Of a stretch of DNA of 64,000 nucleotides, positions 33,443 to 42,065 are shown piece after piece; position 1 is the first letter of the stretch; the number at the start of each line of letters is the position of its first letter. The notes beneath the pieces were generated by a model, which was given only the letters and a program-made list of their open reading frames with translations, ran no database searches and was not told the origin of the DNA. The stretch spans positions 1,922,001 to 1,986,000 of the forward strand of contig NZ_CP073089.1 of the NCBI RefSeq assembly GCF_018137945.1, in the 5' to 3' direction. The translations under genes and the position numbers were made by a program. The stretch is from Brevibacterium sp. W7.2 (GTDB lineage: Bacteria; Actinomycetota; Actinomycetes; Actinomycetales; Brevibacteriaceae).

Positions 33443-34019
33443 CACATTCACGGCACTGCCGCGTCCCGGCCTTCCAGCGTATAGCGCCGATAATATACAT
33501 TATGTTAACTAAACCGATGAAGCCACTGCCCCGGCCTCATCTCGTGTCTCTCATGGAGCCCGCAGGTCGACATGGAGCGTGCAGGCCATCCCGGAGTCTG
33601 CGGGTCGACACGGAGTCCGCAGCGTCGGCCCGTGCTGCGCGCGACTCACTGATCGCCGCTTTCGCCGGCCTGCGCGACCATGACTTGCGGCCCGCCTGTG
33701 CGACGGCGGCTTTCGGATTGCCCGGACTTCTCGGAACCATTGCCGGCCAGCGCATCGCGCACCGGCATCTCCACCTGCTCGGTGGTCGGATGAACTCGCC
33801 TGAGCGACACCAGCGTCCAACCGAATGCTCTGCCCCGACTCTCAGTCATCGGACTACTCCCCTAGTCACACCCCGGGCTCAGCCGATCTCGGCGTCGATT
33901 CGCCTCCACGGAAGGAGCAGACATCGGACTGTTGACTTATCTAACGAGCGTTCAATAGGGTGAGTGTGATCGCGGCCACAGGAGATCGGTCGGATGTCAC
34001 CACGACGCAAGGAAGCTTC
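33443..34019. other. Gene-free interval between rpf2 and the MFS gene
   Basis: No ORF here has credible composition. It holds an AT-rich patch (about 33480-33515) and a degenerate 30-bp direct repeat (33555-33584 and 33593-33622, 23/30 identical). TTGACT at 33932-33937 with CAATAG near 33953 is a possible promoter for the MFS gene. A small AACG-AG-CGTT dyad at 33943-33952 lies between them and could be a repressor site. Confidence 0.4.
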
Positions 34020-35375
34020 ATGGTTCACCCTCAGTCCACTCCCCCTGTCGCACTCGCTTCAGCCGGGTCGGAATCCCGCCGCAAGGCCTGGTCGCTGACA
34101 GGTCTGCTCGTCGTCCTCTACGTCGTCAACTACGGCGACAAGGCCGCCTTCGGCATCATCGCCCAGGCCCTCGGGGAGGAACTCGGCATCAGCGCCGCTC
34201 AGATCGGCCTCGTCGGCAGCCTCTTCTTCTTCGCCTTCACGGTCGGCGGCTTCTTCGCCGGCGCCCTCAACCGCTGGATGTCGCTGCGCACCGTCCTCCT
34301 CGTGCTCGCACTCGTGTGGGCGGCCGCCATGCTCCCGCTCGTCGTCGCCGCGACCTTCGCCGTCCTCGTCGCCTCCCGGATGCTCCTCGGCTTCGCCGAG
34401 GGCCCGAGCTCCGCCCTCATCCACACCGCCGCATATTCGTGGCACCCCTCGTCACGCCGCGGCTTCCCGGGTGCGCTGCTCGCCAGCGCCGCCTCGGTGG
34501 CGAAGATCGTCCTCGCTCCCCTGCTCGCCTACCTCTCGGTGACGTTCGGCTGGCGCAGCGCGCTCATCACGATGGCCGTCATCGGCATCGTCTGGTGCTT
34601 CTTCTGGCTGCGCTTCTGGGAGGTCGGCCCCTACATCCCGGCGAAGGCGACCGGACCGGCGAAGAAGGCGCACTCCGACGCCGCAGCCGAGGACACCGCC
34701 GCGGATGACTCGGACGAGCCCCGCGTGCCGTGGGCGAGGATCTTCCTCACCCGCACCTTCCTCACCGGTGTCCCGCTCGTGGCGAGCATCTACGCCCTCG
34801 TCACCGTCGTCCTCACCTGGCTGCCGTCGTACTTCGAGGTCGGTCTCGGCTTCAGCCGCCTCGAGGCCGGGTCGATGCTCGCGATCCCCTCGATCGTCGG
34901 TCTCATCAGCCTCATCGGCGGCACCCTGCTCTCCGACTTCCTCCTCGCCCGCGGCTGGTCGTCGCGGTTCGTCCGCATCGTCGGACCCTCGCTGCTCGTC
35001 GTCGTCGGCGGCGGCATCCTCTTCCTCCTGCCCTCGATCGAGAACGCGGCCGCCGCGGTCGCGATCGTCGCGATCGGCTACGGCGTCGGGGTCGTCGTCC
35101 TCCCGCTGTCGAATGCCGCGGTCTCCGAGATCTGTCCGCCCCAGCAGACCGCCGGCACCCTGGGGGTGTTCCTCGCCCTCATGGCCATCGGCGGGCTCGT
35201 CGGACCCTACGTCACCGGGCTCATCGTCGATGCCGCCGCCAGCCCCGGCCTCGGCTATGCGACGGCCTTCCAGGTCCTCGGCGTCGCCGCGGCGGTCTCG
35301 GCGGTGCTCACTCTGCTCTTCGCCAATCCCGAACGCGACAAGGTCATCGTCCGCGGCGCCGCCGCCCAGGAATGA
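34020..35375 (+). CDS. MFS transporter
   Basis: Major facilitator of 451 residues with about 12 membrane segments and a charged central loop (about residues 205-235, rich in Lys, Asp and Glu). The helix 2-3 loop carries LNRWMSLRTVLLV and helix 4 MLLGFAEGPSSALIHTAAYSW, which resembles the anion:cation symporter group that moves organic acids. ATG 34020 (AGGAA upstream) is preferred to GTG 33960. It is convergent, nearly touching, with the next gene. The substrate cannot be inferred from neighbours. Confidence 0.88.
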   Translation: MVHPQSTPPVALASAGSESRRKAWSLTGLLVVLYVVNYGDKAAFGIIAQALGEELGISAAQIGLVGSLFFFAFTVGGFFAGALNRWMSLRTVLLVLALVWAAAMLPLVVAATFAVLVASRMLLGFAEGPSSALIHTAAYSWHPSSRRGFPGALLASAASVAKIVLAPLLAYLSVTFGWRSALITMAVIGIVWCFFWLRFWEVGPYIPAKATGPAKKAHSDAAAEDTAADDSDEPRVPWARIFLTRTFLTGVPLVASIYALVTVVLTWLPSYFEVGLGFSRLEAGSMLAIPSIVGLISLIGGTLLSDFLLARGWSSRFVRIVGPSLLVVVGGGILFLLPSIENAAAAVAIVAIGYGVGVVVLPLSNAAVSEICPPQQTAGTLGVFLALMAIGGLVGPYVTGLIVDAAASPGLGYATAFQVLGVAAAVSAVLTLLFANPERDKVIVRGAAAQE

Positions 35376-35969
35376 TCATCCGCGGCGGCTGACCGGGCGT
35401 CCCGACAGCAGGAGCACCCGGTCGGCCGCACTCGCGGCCGGCGCGTCGGTGCGCGGCGGCGCATAGCCGCCGGTGTCGCCGAGGTCGACGATGAGCGCGG
35501 CGAGGTCGGTCGCCATGAACTCCGCGAGCGCCTCATCGACCGGCCACGGATCGCCGGTGCCGGCGGAGAGGTCAGCGGCATGGAGGGCGAGTTCGAGGAT
35601 CCGCATCCGCACGAGCTGGGTGCCCGGCAGATCCCCGATGCGGTGGCTGACCGAGACGCTGAGATCGACCTCGGCGGCGAGCCGGCGGAAGCGGTGCTCA
35701 TGGGTCCAGAACGCCTCGAGCGGATCCTCGCCGAGGTGGTCCCGGTCCCTCGTCGCCTCCACCTCGGCGGGCGGGTCCTGGGCGAGCAGCATCGCGTACC
35801 GCAGTCCCCCGCCGATGAGGTGGTTGACGAGATCGCGGTTCGACCAGCCCCCGCAGCCGCTCGGCGCGGCATAGTGCGCACTCGCCTCGGGCGGTCCCAG
35901 ACGCCGCAGCGCCTGCACCCAGCAGGCTTCGGCGCGGTCGAGATTCTCGGCGATGACGGGCTCGAGCAT
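35376..35969 (-). CDS. DinB/mycothiol-dependent maleylpyruvate isomerase-fold protein (TIGR03086-like)
   Basis: Four-helix-bundle protein of 197 residues. The actinobacterial pattern GCGGWSNRDLVNHLIGGG (about residues 38-55) supplies one His of the metal site. HRIGDLPGTQLVRMRILELALHAADLS adds the second conserved His region near residue 134. Members often use mycothiol, but many have no known reaction. The stop of the MFS gene abuts its stop. Divergent from the DUF5058 operon by about 130 bp. Function unassigned. Confidence 0.78.
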   Translation of the reverse strand: MLEPVIAENLDRAEACWVQALRRLGPPEASAHYAAPSGCGGWSNRDLVNHLIGGGLRYAMLLAQDPPAEVEATRDRDHLGEDPLEAFWTHEHRFRRLAAEVDLSVSVSHRIGDLPGTQLVRMRILELALHAADLSAGTGDPWPVDEALAEFMATDLAALIVDLGDTGGYAPPRTDAPAASAADRVLLLSGRPVSRRG

Positions 35970-36097
35970 GTCACCGATTCTGCCACGACCACCGGCTTCT
36001 CATCTGATGGGAAGTTTCGCGCTGCCTCTGGGCCGCCTCGGCGTTTGGGGTTATCTTGCTCACACGAGAAGAATCACCCGAGGTGAGGAGTCCGACC

Positions 36098-36844
36098 ATG
36101 GTGACGGCAAGTGCCTCCGCCGACTATCTGCCCCTGGCCAACGCCCCGGTCCTGTGGATCCTCGCGCTGTCCGTCATGGGCGTCGTCGTCATCCAATCCC
36201 TCATCTACATGCGCGCGGTGCGGCAGAACGCCGCCTCGGCCGACATGAGCCAGGCCGAGGTCACCGCCGCCTTCCGGGCCGGCGGGGTCGCGGCGATCGG
36301 CCCCTCGCTCGCCGTCGTCCTCGTCGCCATCGCTCTCCTGCCGCTCTTCGGCACTCCCCCGGTCATCGTCCGCGTCGGCCTCATCGGCTCCGCCGCCACC
36401 GAGGTGGCCTCGGCCTCGATCGCGGCCGGGACGATGGACGCCAACCTCGGCGATGCGACCTTCACCCGCGGCGTCTTCATCGTCGCGCTCATGGCGATGA
36501 GCCTCTCCGGCGCCGGCTGGATGCTCTCGGCGCTCATCCTCACCCCGATCTTCAAACGCAGCTCCCACAAGCTCGAGAAGATCAATCCCGCCCTCATGTC
36601 GCTCGTGCCCGGTGCCGCGCTGCTCGCGGCGTTCGCGGCGCTGACGTTCCGCGAGATCCCGAAGTCGCCCACCCACGTCATCGCGATCGCCGTGTCCGCG
36701 GTGACGATGGCGATCTGCCTCGCCGCCGCCCACGTCCTCCGCCAGTCGTGGCTGAAGGAATGGGGACTGGGCATCTCCGTGCTCGCCGGTCTCGTCGCCG
36801 CCTACTTCGCCCACTACGCCGGCCTCGGCATGCCCGACGCCTGA
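36098..36844 (+). CDS. DUF5058 family membrane protein
   Basis: Integral membrane protein of 248 residues with about six or seven hydrophobic segments. Conserved-looking stretches are VIQSLIYMRAVRQ after the first helix, FRAGGVAAIGPSLAVVLVAIAL and MRVGLIGSAATE-like (here VRVGLIGSAATEVASASIAAG). The family has no known function. ATG 36098 with GGAG upstream is preferred. It starts a tight four-gene operon with a second membrane protein (10-bp gap), an M20 amidohydrolase and an amidase, which suggests that the two membrane proteins form a transporter for the hydrolases' substrate. Confidence 0.75.
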   Translation: MVTASASADYLPLANAPVLWILALSVMGVVVIQSLIYMRAVRQNAASADMSQAEVTAAFRAGGVAAIGPSLAVVLVAIALLPLFGTPPVIVRVGLIGSAATEVASASIAAGTMDANLGDATFTRGVFIVALMAMSLSGAGWMLSALILTPIFKRSSHKLEKINPALMSLVPGAALLAAFAALTFREIPKSPTHVIAIAVSAVTMAICLAAAHVLRQSWLKEWGLGISVLAGLVAAYFAHYAGLGMPDA

Positions 36845-36854
36845 AGGAGGCCTC

Positions 36855-37586
36855 ATGTCCGTCATTCCCTCGCCCTCGCATGAGGCATTCGAAGCCACGA
36901 CGACGAAGTGGGGCTCGATCACGCTCTTCATCGGGTTCCTCATCGCCACCTCGGTGCCGTTCTACCTCCTCGTCGTCGCCGACGCCGACATCGGGTTCGG
37001 CGACATCCTCACCGCGTTCCTCGCCGTCTTCGCCGTCTACGGCGTCTTCTACGTCGTCGAACCGCTCACGTACTTCCCCATCCTCGGACCGGCCGGGATG
37101 TACCAGGCGTTCATGATCGGCAACGTCGCGAACAAGCTGCTGCCCTCGGCGATCGTCGCCCAGGACACGATCGGGGCGAAGCCGGGCACCCGGAAGGGCG
37201 AGTACGCGGCGACGATGGCGATCTGCGGGGCCGCGATGATCCACGTCGTCTCCATGGTCCTCTTCGTCGGGGTCCTCGGCACCTGGCTCGTCACGGTCAT
37301 CCCGGAGAACATCACCCTCATCGCCCAGCTCTACATCCTCCCGGCGATCCTCGGCGGGGTCACCGTCCAGCTCATCGTCTCACTCCGGCAGGTGAAGTCG
37401 ACGATCATCGCGCTGGCCGTCGCCGCCCTCGTCATCCTCGTCCTCATTCCGGTCGTGCCCGTCCTCGCCCCCGGCGACGTCGCTATTGTGGTCATTGTCA
37501 CCATCGTCATCACGTGGTTCACCCGGAACCGGGCCGTCACCGACACCCGCGATGACTCCGGTGAGGACACCGTCGGGATCAACTGA
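36855..37586 (+). CDS. Uncharacterised membrane protein, partner of DUF5058
   Basis: Membrane protein of 243 residues with about six hydrophobic segments and a conserved-looking GPAGMYQAFMIGNVANKLLPSAIVAQDTIGAKPGTRKGEY loop between the second and third. A cytoplasmic acidic tail (RDDSGEDTVGIN) ends it. The Gly/Asn/Pro-rich loop looks more like a re-entrant or substrate-binding segment than a plain linker. AAGGAGG precedes the ATG. Placement between DUF5058 and the M20 gene suggests the two membrane proteins act as a pair. No named family recognised. Confidence 0.7.
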   Translation: MSVIPSPSHEAFEATTTKWGSITLFIGFLIATSVPFYLLVVADADIGFGDILTAFLAVFAVYGVFYVVEPLTYFPILGPAGMYQAFMIGNVANKLLPSAIVAQDTIGAKPGTRKGEYAATMAICGAAMIHVVSMVLFVGVLGTWLVTVIPENITLIAQLYILPAILGGVTVQLIVSLRQVKSTIIALAVAALVILVLIPVVPVLAPGDVAIVVIVTIVITWFTRNRAVTDTRDDSGEDTVGIN

Positions 37587-37613
37587 GCTCCCGACCGAGC
37601 ACGAAAGGACGCC

Positions 37614-38855
37614 ATGCCGCTGACAACGCGCCTGCGCACCGCGGTCACCGATTCCCTCGCCGAGGCGGTCGCCGACTACCAGCAGTTCCACCGCACCCCC
37701 GAGCTCTCCATGGCCGAGACGCAGACGGCGGCAGCGATCGCCGAGTTCCTCACCGGACTCGGCCTCGCACCCCAGACGTTCGGCGGCACCGGCGTCGTCG
37801 CCGTCATCGAGAACGGCGAGGGACCCGTCGTCGCCTACCGCGCCGACACGGACGGACTGCCGATCGCCGAGGACACCGGACTCGACTACGCCTCCCACGC
37901 CGAGGGCACCCTGCCCGACGGGACGACGACCCCGGTCATGCACGGCTGCGGCCACGACACCCACATCACCGTCGGCCTCTACCTCGCCCGGTTCCTCACC
38001 GAGCACCGGGAAGCGTGGGCCGGCACCGTCGTCCTCCTCTTCCAGCCCGGGGAGGAGACCGCTGCGGGAGCGCAGGCGATGCTCGACGACGGCCTGTGGG
38101 AGACCGTGGTCAATCCCGAGGTCGTCTACGGTCAGCACGTGTGGCCCGGACGTGCCGGAGACGTCTACGTCTCCTCCGGCACGGCGATGGCGATGTCGGA
38201 CTCCCTGCGCGTCACGGTCCGCGGGAAGCAGGCGCACGGCTCCCAGCCGGAGAACGCGATCGACCCGATCGTCCTCGGCGCCTTCATGATCACCCGCCTC
38301 CAGTCGATCGTGTCCCGGGAGATCTCGGGCCGCGACACCGCCGTCGTCACCGTCGGCACGTTCCACGGCGGACTCAAGGAGAACATCATCCCCGAGACCG
38401 CGGTCTTCACCCTCAACATCCGCACCTTCGACGAGGACGTCCGCGCCGTCGTCCTCGACCGGGTCCACCGCATCGTCCGCGCCGAAGCCGAGGCCTCCGG
38501 CGCCCCCGAGCCTCTCATCGAACCGATGCACTCCTTTCCCCGCTGCGTCAACGATCCCGATCGCACGGCCGCCTTCGTCTCCGCCGCGGGCGCCGAACTC
38601 GGCGAGGACCACGTCCACGTCGTGCCCGCCGTGACCGGCAGTGAGGACTTCGGGGCGTTCGGCGACGCGCTCGGAGTGCCCTACGTCTACTGGTTCTTCG
38701 GCGGCTACTCCCCCGCCATCCTCGACGGCGACGAACCGCCGGCGGGCAACCACTCCCCGCACTTCGCCCCCGACGATGTGCCCACCACCCTGGAGACGGG
38801 CCTGCGCGCCGCCCTGACGGCCGTGCTCTCCGACCTCGGGAGGGCGGAGGGATGA
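37614..38855 (+). CDS. M20D amidohydrolase (N-acyl amino acid/aminobenzoyl-glutamate type)
   Basis: Zinc/manganese-dependent amidohydrolase of 413 residues. AYRADTDGLPI, the metal motif MHGCGHDTHITVGL (about residues 106-119), FQPGEETAAGAQAML and the dimerisation-domain start KQAHGSQPENAIDPI mark the M20D subgroup that also holds AbgB, IAA-amino acid and hippurate hydrolases. It should split an N-acyl amino acid or amide-linked conjugate in the cytoplasm. AAAGGA precedes the ATG. It overlaps the amidase gene by ATGA, so the products probably act on the same or successive amide bonds. Confidence 0.9.
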   Translation: MPLTTRLRTAVTDSLAEAVADYQQFHRTPELSMAETQTAAAIAEFLTGLGLAPQTFGGTGVVAVIENGEGPVVAYRADTDGLPIAEDTGLDYASHAEGTLPDGTTTPVMHGCGHDTHITVGLYLARFLTEHREAWAGTVVLLFQPGEETAAGAQAMLDDGLWETVVNPEVVYGQHVWPGRAGDVYVSSGTAMAMSDSLRVTVRGKQAHGSQPENAIDPIVLGAFMITRLQSIVSREISGRDTAVVTVGTFHGGLKENIIPETAVFTLNIRTFDEDVRAVVLDRVHRIVRAEAEASGAPEPLIEPMHSFPRCVNDPDRTAAFVSAAGAELGEDHVHVVPAVTGSEDFGAFGDALGVPYVYWFFGGYSPAILDGDEPPAGNHSPHFAPDDVPTTLETGLRAALTAVLSDLGRAEG

Positions 38856-40285
38856 GTGAGGACCTGCGCTGGATGAGCACCCGCGAACTCGCCGCGAGGA
38901 TCGCTGACAAGGAGATCTCGGCCCGGGAGGCGCTGGACGATCAGCTGCGCCGCATCGACGAGGTCAACCCCGCGCTCAACGCCGTCGTCACCCGCGACGA
39001 CGACCGGTCGCGGGCGGAAGCCGCAGCCGCCGACGAGGCGCTCGCGGCCGGAGCCGAGATCGGCCCGCTCCACGGAGTGCCGATGACCCACAAGGACACC
39101 AACGACACCGCGGGCATGCGGACGACGTGGGGGTCGCCGATCTTCGCCGACCGCGTGCCGCAGTCCGACTCCCTCATCATCTCCCGGCTGCGCCGTGCCG
39201 GGGTGATCACGACGGGCAAGACGAACGTCCCCGAGTTCGCCGCCGGCTCCCACACGTTCAACCCCGTCTTCGGCGTCACCCGCAACCCGTACGATCTCGA
39301 CAAGTCCGCCTCGGGCTCCTCCGGCGGCGTCGGAGCGGCCCTGGCCGCGGGCATCCAGGCCTCCGGCGACGGGTCCGACATGGGCGGATCGCTGCGCTCC
39401 CCCGGGTCCTTCAACAACGTCGCCGGCTTCCGTCCGACGAACGGGCGGATCCCCAACTCCTCCCCCTCGCCGTTCTCCTGGCTCGGACAGACCGGCTTCA
39501 TGGCGCGCACCGTCTCCGACATCGCGTTCCTCATGAGCATCGCCGCCGGTCCCGAACCCGGACTGCCGGCGATCCTGGCCGAACCCGGGTCCGTCTTCGA
39601 CCGTCCCCAGTTCCGCCTCGGCGGGCAGGCCCCCGACCTCACGGGCGTCCGGATCGGGTTCAGCCCCGACCTCAAGGGCCTCCTGCCCGTCGAGCCGGAG
39701 GTCGTCGACATCGTCGCGGCCACCGCTCCCGTCTTCGCGGACCTCGGTGCCTCCGTCGACGATGTCATCCCCGATCTCTCCGACGGCGACGAGGTCTTCG
39801 GCGTGCGCCGGGCCATGGACTTCCTCGCCTCCTGGGGCGGGCTCTACGAGACCGATCGCGACCGGATGAAGGAATCCGTGCGCTGGAACATCGAAGCCGG
39901 GCAGCGGCTCACCGGCCCGCAGATCGTCTCCGCCGAGGCCGCCCGCGCCAGGCTGAGCGGCGAGGTGCAGCGGTTCTTCGCCGATCACGATCTCCTCGTC
40001 CTCACCACGTGCCAGGTCCTGCCCTTCGACGTCGGCATCGAATACCCCATGGAGATCGACGGCACCCAGCTCGAGACCTACCTCGACTGGATGCGGGCGC
40101 TGTGCCTCATCACCGCCACCGGCTGCCCCGCGATCTCCGTGCCCGCCGGGTTCTCCGCCGCGGGACTGCCCGTCGGGGTCCAACTCGTCGCGAAGCCCGG
40201 CGACGACGTCCGCCTCCTCGAGATCGCCCACGCCTTCGAACAGGCCACCCGGTGGAATGAGCGCCACCCGGAGATCGGCGAGTGA
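38852..40285 (+). CDS. Amidase signature family hydrolase
   Basis: Ser-cisSer-Lys amidase of 477 residues. Lys81 (PMTHKDTND), cis-Ser about 156 (SASGSSGGVGAALAAG) and nucleophile Ser180 (SDMGGSLRSPGSF) form the triad. The N-terminal helix segment MSTRELAARIADKEISAREAL is normal for GatA-like enzymes, but no GatB/C neighbours are present, so this is a catabolic amidase. It overlaps the M20 gene by ATGA and ends the DUF5058 operon. Together they point to import and two-step hydrolysis of an amide; substrate unknown. Confidence 0.92.
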   Translation: MSEDLRWMSTRELAARIADKEISAREALDDQLRRIDEVNPALNAVVTRDDDRSRAEAAAADEALAAGAEIGPLHGVPMTHKDTNDTAGMRTTWGSPIFADRVPQSDSLIISRLRRAGVITTGKTNVPEFAAGSHTFNPVFGVTRNPYDLDKSASGSSGGVGAALAAGIQASGDGSDMGGSLRSPGSFNNVAGFRPTNGRIPNSSPSPFSWLGQTGFMARTVSDIAFLMSIAAGPEPGLPAILAEPGSVFDRPQFRLGGQAPDLTGVRIGFSPDLKGLLPVEPEVVDIVAATAPVFADLGASVDDVIPDLSDGDEVFGVRRAMDFLASWGGLYETDRDRMKESVRWNIEAGQRLTGPQIVSAEAARARLSGEVQRFFADHDLLVLTTCQVLPFDVGIEYPMEIDGTQLETYLDWMRALCLITATGCPAISVPAGFSAAGLPVGVQLVAKPGDDVRLLEIAHAFEQATRWNERHPEIGE

Positions 40286-40327
40286 TGGTTCGGCTTGCCT
40301 CAGCACTGTTTGCCGAGCCTTTCCACA

Positions 40328-40342
40328 CTGGAATGATTCCAG
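40328..40342. promoter_or_regulatory. Dyad CTGGAA-TGA-TTCCAG upstream of ferritin
   Basis: Perfect 6-3-6 palindrome that overlaps a possible -10 (AATGAT, 40332-40337) with TTGCCG (40310-40315) 16 bp upstream. It does not resemble a DtxR/IdeR box. The 11-mer GAATGATTCCA in it recurs in a dyad upstream of the MerR-type gene. Confidence 0.5.
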
Positions 40343-40409
40343 AAATGGTGTCAAGCTGGTCACGACGCAGGCGGCAGTCCGCTGCCTGACAACGCATTAG
40401 GAGATTCAC

Positions 40410-40925
40410 ATGCACCTGAGCCCCGCAATGCAGAAGGTCCTCGGCGAGCAGGTCACGCTCGAACTCGAGGCCTCGATGGTCTACCTGCAGATGTCCATTC
40501 AGCTCGACGACCTCGAGCTCACCGGCATGACCCGGTGGATGCGCGCCCAGTCGGAGGAGGAGCAGGTCCACGCCGCGAAGTTCATCCAGCACTGCGTCGA
40601 CCGCGGCTTCGCCCCGCAGATCGGTGACATCGCCGCCCCGAAGGTCTCCGGCTCCCGTCCGCTCGACTTCTTCAAGGCCGCGCTCGCCCACGAGGAGAAG
40701 GTCTCCGAGTCGATCCGCAACATCTACCGCACCGCCCAGGCCGAGGGCGACCTCGACGTCCTTCCCCTGCTCAACTGGTTCATCGACGAGCAGGTCGAGG
40801 AAGAGGCGAGCATCTCCGAGATCATCGGTCGCCTCGAGATCGTCGGCGACAGCGGCTCGGGTCTGCTCTCGATCGACAACGCGCTCGGTTCGCGTCACCC
40901 GGACATCTCCGCCGACAGCGAGTGA
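40410..40925 (+). CDS. ftn: Ferritin (non-haem)
   Basis: Iron-storage protein of 171 residues. The ferritin four-helix bundle has ferroxidase ligands in ELEASMVYLQM (Glu of helix A), SEEEQVHAAKF (ExxH of helix B), AHEEKVSESI and the WFIDEQVEEEASISEI segment of helix D. No haem-ligand Met typical of bacterioferritin is apparent. AGGAGA precedes the ATG. The C-terminal DSE plus stop codon lies in a 21-bp tandem duplication. It is convergent with the AEC transporter, with a good terminator between. Confidence 0.95.
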   Translation: MHLSPAMQKVLGEQVTLELEASMVYLQMSIQLDDLELTGMTRWMRAQSEEEQVHAAKFIQHCVDRGFAPQIGDIAAPKVSGSRPLDFFKAALAHEEKVSESIRNIYRTAQAEGDLDVLPLLNWFIDEQVEEEASISEIIGRLEIVGDSGSGLLSIDNALGSRHPDISADSE

Positions 40926-40955
40926 GACTCCGCTGACAGCGAATGAGACTCCGCT
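40914..40955 (+). repeat. 21-bp tandem duplication across the ferritin stop codon
   Basis: Two direct copies (40914-40934, 40935-40955), 20 of 21 identical. Each copy contains an in-frame TGA after a DSE-coding triplet run, so the gene carries a second, identical stop context seven codons on. Confidence 0.85.
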
Positions 40956-40958
40956 GAC

Positions 40959-40991
40959 ACGGCCGGTTCCCCACCGCGGGGAGCCGGCCGT
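40959..40991. terminator. Bidirectional hairpin terminator
   Basis: ACGGCCGGTTCCCC pairs with GGGGAGCCGGCCGT over 14 positions (one G-U) around ACCGC, in the gap between the convergent ferritin and AEC transporter genes. Confidence 0.75.
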
Positions 40992-41038
40992 TGTGCTTCC
41001 CCACGCCGGGCCGACTTCCGGCCCCTGCGGCGGACTCC

Positions 41039-41992
41039 TCAGACCCCGAAGACGAGCTGGGCGAGGAGCAGCGTCGGGGGCAGGGTGGCGAGCATGAGCA
41101 CCGTCTGGGCGGCGATGAGCGCGGCCATGAGCTCGGCGTTGCCGCCGAGCTGCCGGGCCATGACATAACCCGAGCTCGCCGTCGCGATCGCCTGGAAGAT
41201 CAGTCCGACCACGGCCGCCTCGGCGGGGACGTCGAGCACGACGAGCGCGGCGAGGCTGAGCCCGGGCAGGACGACGAGCTTGACCGCCGTCGACCAGACG
41301 AGGCCGGCGCCGTGCTCCCGCAGGGAGAACCACCGCAGTCCCGCTCCCACGCAGATGAGGCCGATCGGCAGGGCCGCAGCCGCGAGCGGATCGAGGACAC
41401 CGGAGACGAGTTCCGGCAGCGCCCACCCGCTGAGGTTCCACAGTCCCCCGAGGGCGCACCCGATGACAAGGGGGTTGAGGACGATGACGCGGAGGAGGCC
41501 GAGGACCGACCGTCGTCCCGTGCGGAGGAACTCGAACCCGAGACTCGAGACGATGTTGACCGTGGGCACGAGGATGGCCGCGACGATCGCCGCCAGCGCT
41601 CCCCCGGTCGGTCCGAGCAGGCTCGCGGAGATCGAGAGGCCGATGTACGTGTTGAAGCGGATCCCGCCCTGGAGCACCGAGGTGAACGCCGGCAGATCCG
41701 CGGCGACGACGCGGCGGAGGACGATGATGAACAGCGAGACGATGAGCGTGGGCACGACGAGGGCGACGGCGAGTCGGAGCACGGGGACGGCGGTGACGTC
41801 CACCTCGGCGACGGAGGTGAAGAGGAGGACGGGCAGGAGACAGTAGTACGCGAGCCTCTCCGCCCCCGCCCAGAAGTCCTCGCCGGAGAACAGCGGAGTC
41901 CTCCGCAGTCCCAGGCCGAGCACGATGAGTGCTGTGACCGGGACGAGGGCGGCGAGGATCGGAGACAGGCTCATATTGTTTGAGAGTTCCAT
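41039..41992 (-). CDS. AEC (auxin efflux carrier)-family transporter
   Basis: Membrane protein of 317 residues with about ten segments in two related halves, as in AEC/BASS-type carriers. LSPILAALVPVTALIVLGLGLRR at the start, GGIRFNTYIGLSISASL in the first half and ALPIGLICVGAGLRW in the second are typical. It probably exports or takes up an organic anion. ATG 41992 has no clear ribosome site, and Met at 41974 is an alternative. It is divergent from hsp20 and its promoter region lies next to the HAIR element, so HspR might also affect it. Confidence 0.87.
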   Translation of the reverse strand: MELSNNMSLSPILAALVPVTALIVLGLGLRRTPLFSGEDFWAGAERLAYYCLLPVLLFTSVAEVDVTAVPVLRLAVALVVPTLIVSLFIIVLRRVVAADLPAFTSVLQGGIRFNTYIGLSISASLLGPTGGALAAIVAAILVPTVNIVSSLGFEFLRTGRRSVLGLLRVIVLNPLVIGCALGGLWNLSGWALPELVSGVLDPLAAAALPIGLICVGAGLRWFSLREHGAGLVWSTAVKLVVLPGLSLAALVVLDVPAEAAVVGLIFQAIATASSGYVMARQLGGNAELMAALIAAQTVLMLATLPPTLLLAQLVFGV

Positions 41993-42012
41993 GTGTGAGG
42001 ATTGATTTCAAA

Positions 42013-42033
42013 ATTGAGTGTGTTTGACTCAAT
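42013..42033. promoter_or_regulatory. HAIR element (HspR operator) before hsp20
   Basis: ATTGAGT-N7-ACTCAAT is a perfect palindrome matching the HspR-associated inverted repeat CTTGAGT-N7-ACTCAAG except for its outermost pair. It lies 33 bp before the hsp20 ATG and 21 bp from the divergent AEC start. Confidence 0.85.
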
Positions 42034-42065
42034 ACAGGACCGGTTCCCCCAATGAAAGGACGATC

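Noticed and set aside
33334..33963. A 209-codon plus-strand ORF after rpf2 and minus-strand ORFs opposite it
   Set aside because: It runs through the rpf2 end, a strong terminator and AT-rich DNA, and has no recognisable domain.
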